Below are positions 62,560 to 64,000 of a stretch of DNA of 64,000 nt, in pieces. The translations under genes and the position numbers were made by a program. Within the stretch, counting starts at the first letter, position 1, and the number at the start of each line of letters is the position of its first letter. The notes beneath the pieces were generated by a model. It ran no database searches. It worked only from the letters and a program-made list of their open reading frames with translations, and was not told the DNA's origin. The stretch is from Myxococcus xanthus (GTDB taxonomy: Bacteria; Myxococcota; Myxococcia; Myxococcales; Myxococcaceae): the NCBI RefSeq assembly GCF_013116825.1, contig NZ_JABFNS010000014.1, positions 27,074 through 91,073 on the forward strand, in the 5' to 3' direction.

Positions 62560-63369
62560 CTACCGCGAGCCGCTCGTACGCCGTGCCAGGAGTGCCGGCG
62601 TCACCGGGTGCTCGCGAAGGAGCTCGATGAACAGGGGCTGGAGCTGCTTGCGGATGGCCTCCTCCAGGCCAGGGATGGCCAGCAACTCCTTGGTGGGGCC
62701 CGCGAACGCCATCTGCCTCCGGGGTCCACTCACGGCGACGATGGCCGTCAGTCCCCGCGCCACCCGCACCCAGGGGAATGCCCCCCGCGTCTCACCTGAG
62801 AGCTTCGCCAGTGCACCCCGGAGCGCCTGGGTGACACCCTTCACGTGTGCGCCATGCCGCACGGTCCGCACGGCATTGGCGAACGACAGCAACGTGCTGT
62901 CCTCGTCTTCGCACCACTGCAATGCACACTGGATGCGCAGTCCGTCCCACGTGAAGTCGAAGGCGACCGGCTCGGGGTGGAGATGAGGCCGAGCCTGCGT
63001 GAGGGCGTGAGCCCACTGCGCCACGCCACCGGGCAGATGCCACAGCGTGCGCGCTCCCCGCTGGAGGTCGGCGAAACTGACGCGCAGCCCAGGAGCGAGC
63101 GCCGCCAGCTCGTTACAGCGACGGGAAAGGCGAGCCCTGTCGAAGGCGAGCACCTCGAAGATGGTCGCGTCCGGAACGAAGTGGACGCGCACCCCTCGCT
63201 CCCCTCCCACCTCCAACACCACGTCCCTGCACTCCCCACAGCGAGCTTCTTCGTAGGCGACGTCCAGGAGGAAATAGACGAGGTGATGCAGCCCGTACTC
63301 GCCAAGGTCACCGCAGTACATGCCAGGACGCTTGCGCACGTTTTCGACAATGCCCCCAGGCAGATGCAT
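62560..63369 (-). CDS. GyrB-derived protein lacking ATPase residues
   Basis: 269 residues resembling the N-terminal half of GyrB/ParE but shortened. VRKRPGMYCGDLGEYGLHHL aligns with the GyrB N-terminal arm; in the next helix (FLLDVAYEEA) the catalytic Glu of GyrB corresponds to Phe and the Mg-binding Asn to Val. The nucleotide-lid region is missing; sequence resumes at FDRARLSRRCNELAALAPG and continues through the transducer domain, with VRHGAHVKGVTQALRGAL matching the GyrB GTHxxG segment. So it cannot be a normal gyrase ATPase. It might bind DNA or gyrase as a modulator (inference). Convergent with the protease gene. Confidence 0.72.
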   Translation of the reverse strand: MHLPGGIVENVRKRPGMYCGDLGEYGLHHLVYFLLDVAYEEARCGECRDVVLEVGGERGVRVHFVPDATIFEVLAFDRARLSRRCNELAALAPGLRVSFADLQRGARTLWHLPGGVAQWAHALTQARPHLHPEPVAFDFTWDGLRIQCALQWCEDEDSTLLSFANAVRTVRHGAHVKGVTQALRGALAKLSGETRGAFPWVRVARGLTAIVAVSGPRRQMAFAGPTKELLAIPGLEEAIRKQLQPLFIELLREHPVTPALLARRTSGSR

Positions 63370-63470
63370 CCCGTCATTCTACCCCAGCCTTCAGGCTCCC
63401 TCTCGCACTCCAGAACACGCGGACGTCCGTCCCACTGGCCCTGGCCCCGCCCCAGTGGCATGACAAGCCC

Positions 63471-64000
63471 ATGGCCCGTGACGTCTCCTTCTTCGACCAG
63501 CTCGGCTCGCTCCTCGCCCAGGAACGCGAGGCCGAGAAAGCCCGCCTGGCCGCGCTCGCCCAGAGCCTCACGCTGCATGAGCGCGAGGAGCACGGGCTGT
63601 CCGTCCTGGACCTGGAGTCCATCGAGGAGGAGGTCGGCCTGGGAGGCCGCTTCCTCGTCACCCTGGGCCGCGCGGACCGCCGCCCCCTGCCCACCCGCCT
63701 GCACAACGGCGACCTGGTGGCCGTGCTGCCCCGCCGGGCGGAGGTGAAGGAGCCTGCCCGCGCGCTCATCTCCCGCGCCACCGCCACGCGCATCCAGCTC
63801 GCCTTCGACCGCTCCCCGCCGCCCTATGTCCACGAGGGCCTCTTGCGCCTGGACGTCGTCCCCAACGACGTCACCTATGACAGGCTGCGCGCCGGGCTCC
63901 AGCGCATCAAGGCCCTGGACAAGGGCGCCGAGCGGCACAAGCGCGAGGTCGTCCTGGGCAACGAGCCGCCCCGCTTCGACAAGCCCCGCGAGTTCGAACC
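63471..64000 (+). CDS. Probable IGHMBP2/SMUBP-2-type superfamily 1 helicase (N-terminal part)
   Basis: Open reading frame from the ATG at 63471 to the window end, 176 codons seen. It begins MARDVSFFDQLGSLLAQERE and has a helical start followed by a small beta-barrel (GLGGRFLVTLGR, RLHNGDLVAVLP), then LRLDVVPNDVTYDRLRAGLQ. That succession is typical of the N-terminus of IGHMBP2/Smubp-2-like 5'-3' RNA/DNA helicases. The motor motifs would lie beyond the window, so helicase activity cannot be checked here. Divergent from the GyrB-derived gene across about 100 bp. Confidence 0.72.
   Translation, partial: MARDVSFFDQLGSLLAQEREAEKARLAALAQSLTLHEREEHGLSVLDLESIEEEVGLGGRFLVTLGRADRRPLPTRLHNGDLVAVLPRRAEVKEPARALISRATATRIQLAFDRSPPPYVHEGLLRLDVVPNDVTYDRLRAGLQRIKALDKGAERHKREVVLGNEPPRFDKPREFE

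Overview
The window is very GC-rich (about 70% by eye, with G/C at nearly every third codon position) and its gene content points to a myxobacterium, most likely Myxococcaceae. Pointers are an etfBA/acyl-CoA dehydrogenase cluster, a bacterial Thg1-like protein (this family is known from Myxococcus), a Coa1-like protein, many secreted proteins with Pro/Ala-rich linkers, and frequent ATGA/GTGA gene overlaps. The species call is inference from content, not a database match. I saw no tRNA, rRNA, CRISPR array, prophage or insertion sequence. Most of the window is ordinary chromosome, coding almost end to end.

Layout. 1-9.7 kb: a truncated chemoreceptor, then HDAC-like deacetylase, SDR oxidoreductase and pyrF on +, convergent with a rluA-type synthase and a class A PBP, then a pentapeptide-repeat protein. 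9.7-13.5 kb: MOSC protein, MBL-fold nuclease-like protein, DMT exporter and a peptidase-like/GNAT fusion, all on -. 13.6-19.4 kb: Coa1-like protein; acyl-CoA dehydrogenase-etfB-etfA behind a perfect palindromic operator; transaldolase with a textbook terminator; kdsD. 19.4-27.1 kb: one long minus-strand operon, porin-like protein, lptM, lysA, dapA, dapB, FAH hydrolase, folK, TPR protein, most joined by 4-bp overlaps. 27.2-38 kb: mutM, M48 lipoprotein, YihY/BrkB protein, MTA phosphorylase, a secreted protein with a symmetric cysteine hairpin, a cobalamin adenosyltransferase-queG-DMT-Fe/2OG oxygenase-alkB run on -, and thyA-folA on +.

38-52 kb: small secreted proteins, a cytochrome c-FTR1 iron permease fusion with a hairpin over its ribosome binding site, two tandem glycine-rich secreted paralogues separated by a 22-bp perfect inverted repeat, a Nudix-MBL fusion coupled to an HD phosphohydrolase, an ATP-grasp ligase overlapping a GNAT gene, a transglutaminase-like protein, a DUF255 thioredoxin-fold protein and a GT39-like membrane glycosyltransferase.

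52-64 kb holds the most unusual content. Five tightly packed genes (heme-oxygenase-like oxidase, GNAT-like, DUF3419 aminocarboxypropyltransferase-like; divergently desaturase and PAP2-like) look like an uncharacterised lipid-tailoring locus. A polynucleotide-kinase-like P-loop protein overlaps a Thg1-like 3'-5' polymerase gene, suggesting an RNA 5'-end repair pair. A GyrB-derived protein has lost its ATPase residues. The window ends inside a likely IGHMBP2-type helicase gene.
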